Shown here: positions 35,391 through 35,934 of the stretch, piece after piece
Layout of the letters: each line of letters begins with the position of its first letter
Position numbering within the stretch: position 1 is the stretch's first letter
Source: Altericroceibacterium xinjiangense
Lineage (GTDB): Bacteria > Pseudomonadota > Alphaproteobacteria > Sphingomonadales > Sphingomonadaceae
NCBI RefSeq assembly: GCF_003958635.1
Contig: NZ_RSEK01000015.1
Location: 1 to 35,934 of the forward strand
Reading direction: 5' to 3'
DNA: 35,934 bases
Notes under the pieces: generated by a model
What the model saw: the letters and a program-made list of their open reading frames with translations, nothing else
Databases searched by the model: none
Told to the model about the DNA's origin: nothing
Translations under genes and position numbers: made by a program

Positions 35391-35535
35391 CGACCACTTC
35401 ACATGGGGTGGATGAGCCCCCGGGGACATACCCCAGGTAAGGAAGCGCGGCTGCAAGACCCATTGCGCCGAGGATCGCCCCGAAAGCTAGGCAGGCGAAC
35501 GGGAGGTAATCGCGCACTTTTGCCGTCTGCGTCAT
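35356..35535 (-). CDS. 59-residue single-pass membrane protein
   Basis: ATG 35535 with GAAGG upstream. MTQTAKVRDYLPF is followed by a Gly/Ala-rich membrane helix (about residues 11-37) and a short tail with Cys and ending APAAASG. First gene of the leftward run of short genes. Possibly a holin-like or regulatory membrane peptide; there is no evidence for a specific role. Confidence 0.6.
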   Translation of the reverse strand: MTQTAKVRDYLPFACLAFGAILGAMGLAAALPYLGYVPGGSSTPCEVVDGRDAPAAASG

Positions 35536-35677
35536 GGTGTCGGACCTTCAGTGACTGGTTGCCTCCATGGTAGATTAGGGTCGGCTAATTCCCGCTACGT
35601 GGTAACCGCACCCGAGAAATCGACGCCCGACCAGTCCGTTCCGCACTCACTCATGGTGTTCCCGTGAGCAACCTTTC

Positions 35678-35728
35678 GGACCTCGCGCTCACCTCTTTAC
35701 CTCGGTTGGCGCGAGGTCCGTTCTTTTT
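35678..35728 (+). terminator. long-loop terminator, possible small RNA end
   Basis: Perfect 11-base stem GGACCTCGCGC (35678-35688) / GCGCGAGGTCC (35709-35719), a 20-base loop with TCACCTCTTTACCTC, then GTTCTTTTT. The loop resembles the anti-Shine-Dalgarno end of 16S rRNA. No gene ends upstream, so it may be the 3' end of a small RNA. Confidence 0.6.
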
Positions 35729-35823
35729 GCAGCGCCGCAGCTACTTCCTCACCGCCTGGCAACTACCCGGGTGTTGAGGCGGGACTTTGGGGATCCACCA
35801 TTCAGCGGGAACAGCGACCTTGG

Positions 35824-35867
35824 CTGAGCGTCTGCTAGGCAGAAGCGTCTGCCTCTTCTAGGCTCAG
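35824..35867. repeat. nested hairpin element
   Basis: Outer arms CTGAGC (35824-35829) / GCTCAG (35862-35867) enclose a perfect inner hairpin AGGCAGA-AGCG-TCTGCCT (35837-35854). GCGTCTGC is also repeated directly. Could be a leader structure of the gene that starts at the window end. Confidence 0.4.
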
Positions 35868-35934
35868 GACCCATTAAAGGGATTCCCAAAGCAGCGCAGA
35901 TTTGATTCACAGGCGGCGCAAGGAGGCGCTGTGA

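Larger units (their letters stand above)
35536..35934. other. structured region without a supported gene
   Basis: Contains the long-loop terminator at 35678-35728, the nested hairpin at 35824-35867, and at the very end AAGGAGGCGCTGTGA, where a strong binding site precedes a GTG at 35931: probably the start of the next gene outside the window. No open frame with a binding site was found in between. Confidence 0.55.

Overview
The window looks like a piece of a GC-rich alphaproteobacterial chromosome, most likely Sphingomonadales (Erythrobacteraceae/Sphingomonadaceae). This rests on overall protein style, a YhhQ-PspC-RecF-TypA core set, DUF4142 and hemerythrin stress proteins, GTG starts and many short intergenic hairpins. 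The placement is inferred from gene content, not from a marker gene. A clear boundary lies at the tRNA-Thr at 21499-21574: conserved housekeeping genes to its left, a tyrosine-integrase-led accessory island to its right.

Left part (1-21498). Two small exported or membrane hypotheticals sit next to two copies of a palindromic intergenic repeat (1-1086). Then come a small glycine-rich protein behind an EcfG-like promoter, a large exported TolB-propeller/amidohydrolase, and tRNA-Arg(TCT). The core follows: the queuosine-precursor transporter YhhQ, a PspC pair, recF, the tesA / ybbA-ybbP cluster (a lysophospholipase-like esterase divergent from an ABC exporter-type ATPase and FtsX-like permease, the same layout as in E. 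coli), typA/bipA, a hemerythrin protein, an ion-channel-like protein, a multi-pass membrane protein divergent from a GT4 glycosyltransferase, an NmrA-like oxidoreductase, rarA with a coupled RNase H-fold-like protein, and a DUF4142 protein.

Island, first module (21499-32116). It starts in tRNA-Thr(TGT) with a P4-type integrase. A single-strand train of mostly overlapping genes follows: three unrecognised proteins, an excisionase-like HTH protein, three small unrecognised proteins, a RepA/AAA_25-type ATPase followed by a dense array of GGACA/TGTCC repeats (possible origin), a full-length phage tape-measure protein, and two helical proteins ending at a strong terminator. No capsid, portal, terminase, baseplate or lysis gene was seen, so the tape measure is alone. 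This is the most unusual feature of the window and would fit a phage satellite or an integrated plasmid-like element that modifies or borrows helper tails.

Island, second part (32117-35934). It holds very short genes, many under 60 codons, mixed orientation, lower-GC stretches, several strong hairpins and remnants. Two small ORFs here share a VP-x-x-QVDR-x-AAA motif and each carries an in-frame TAG. Two others share LPPQR-x-DN and are clear duplicates. No right-hand copy of the tRNA-Thr 3' end was found by eye, so the island probably runs past the window.
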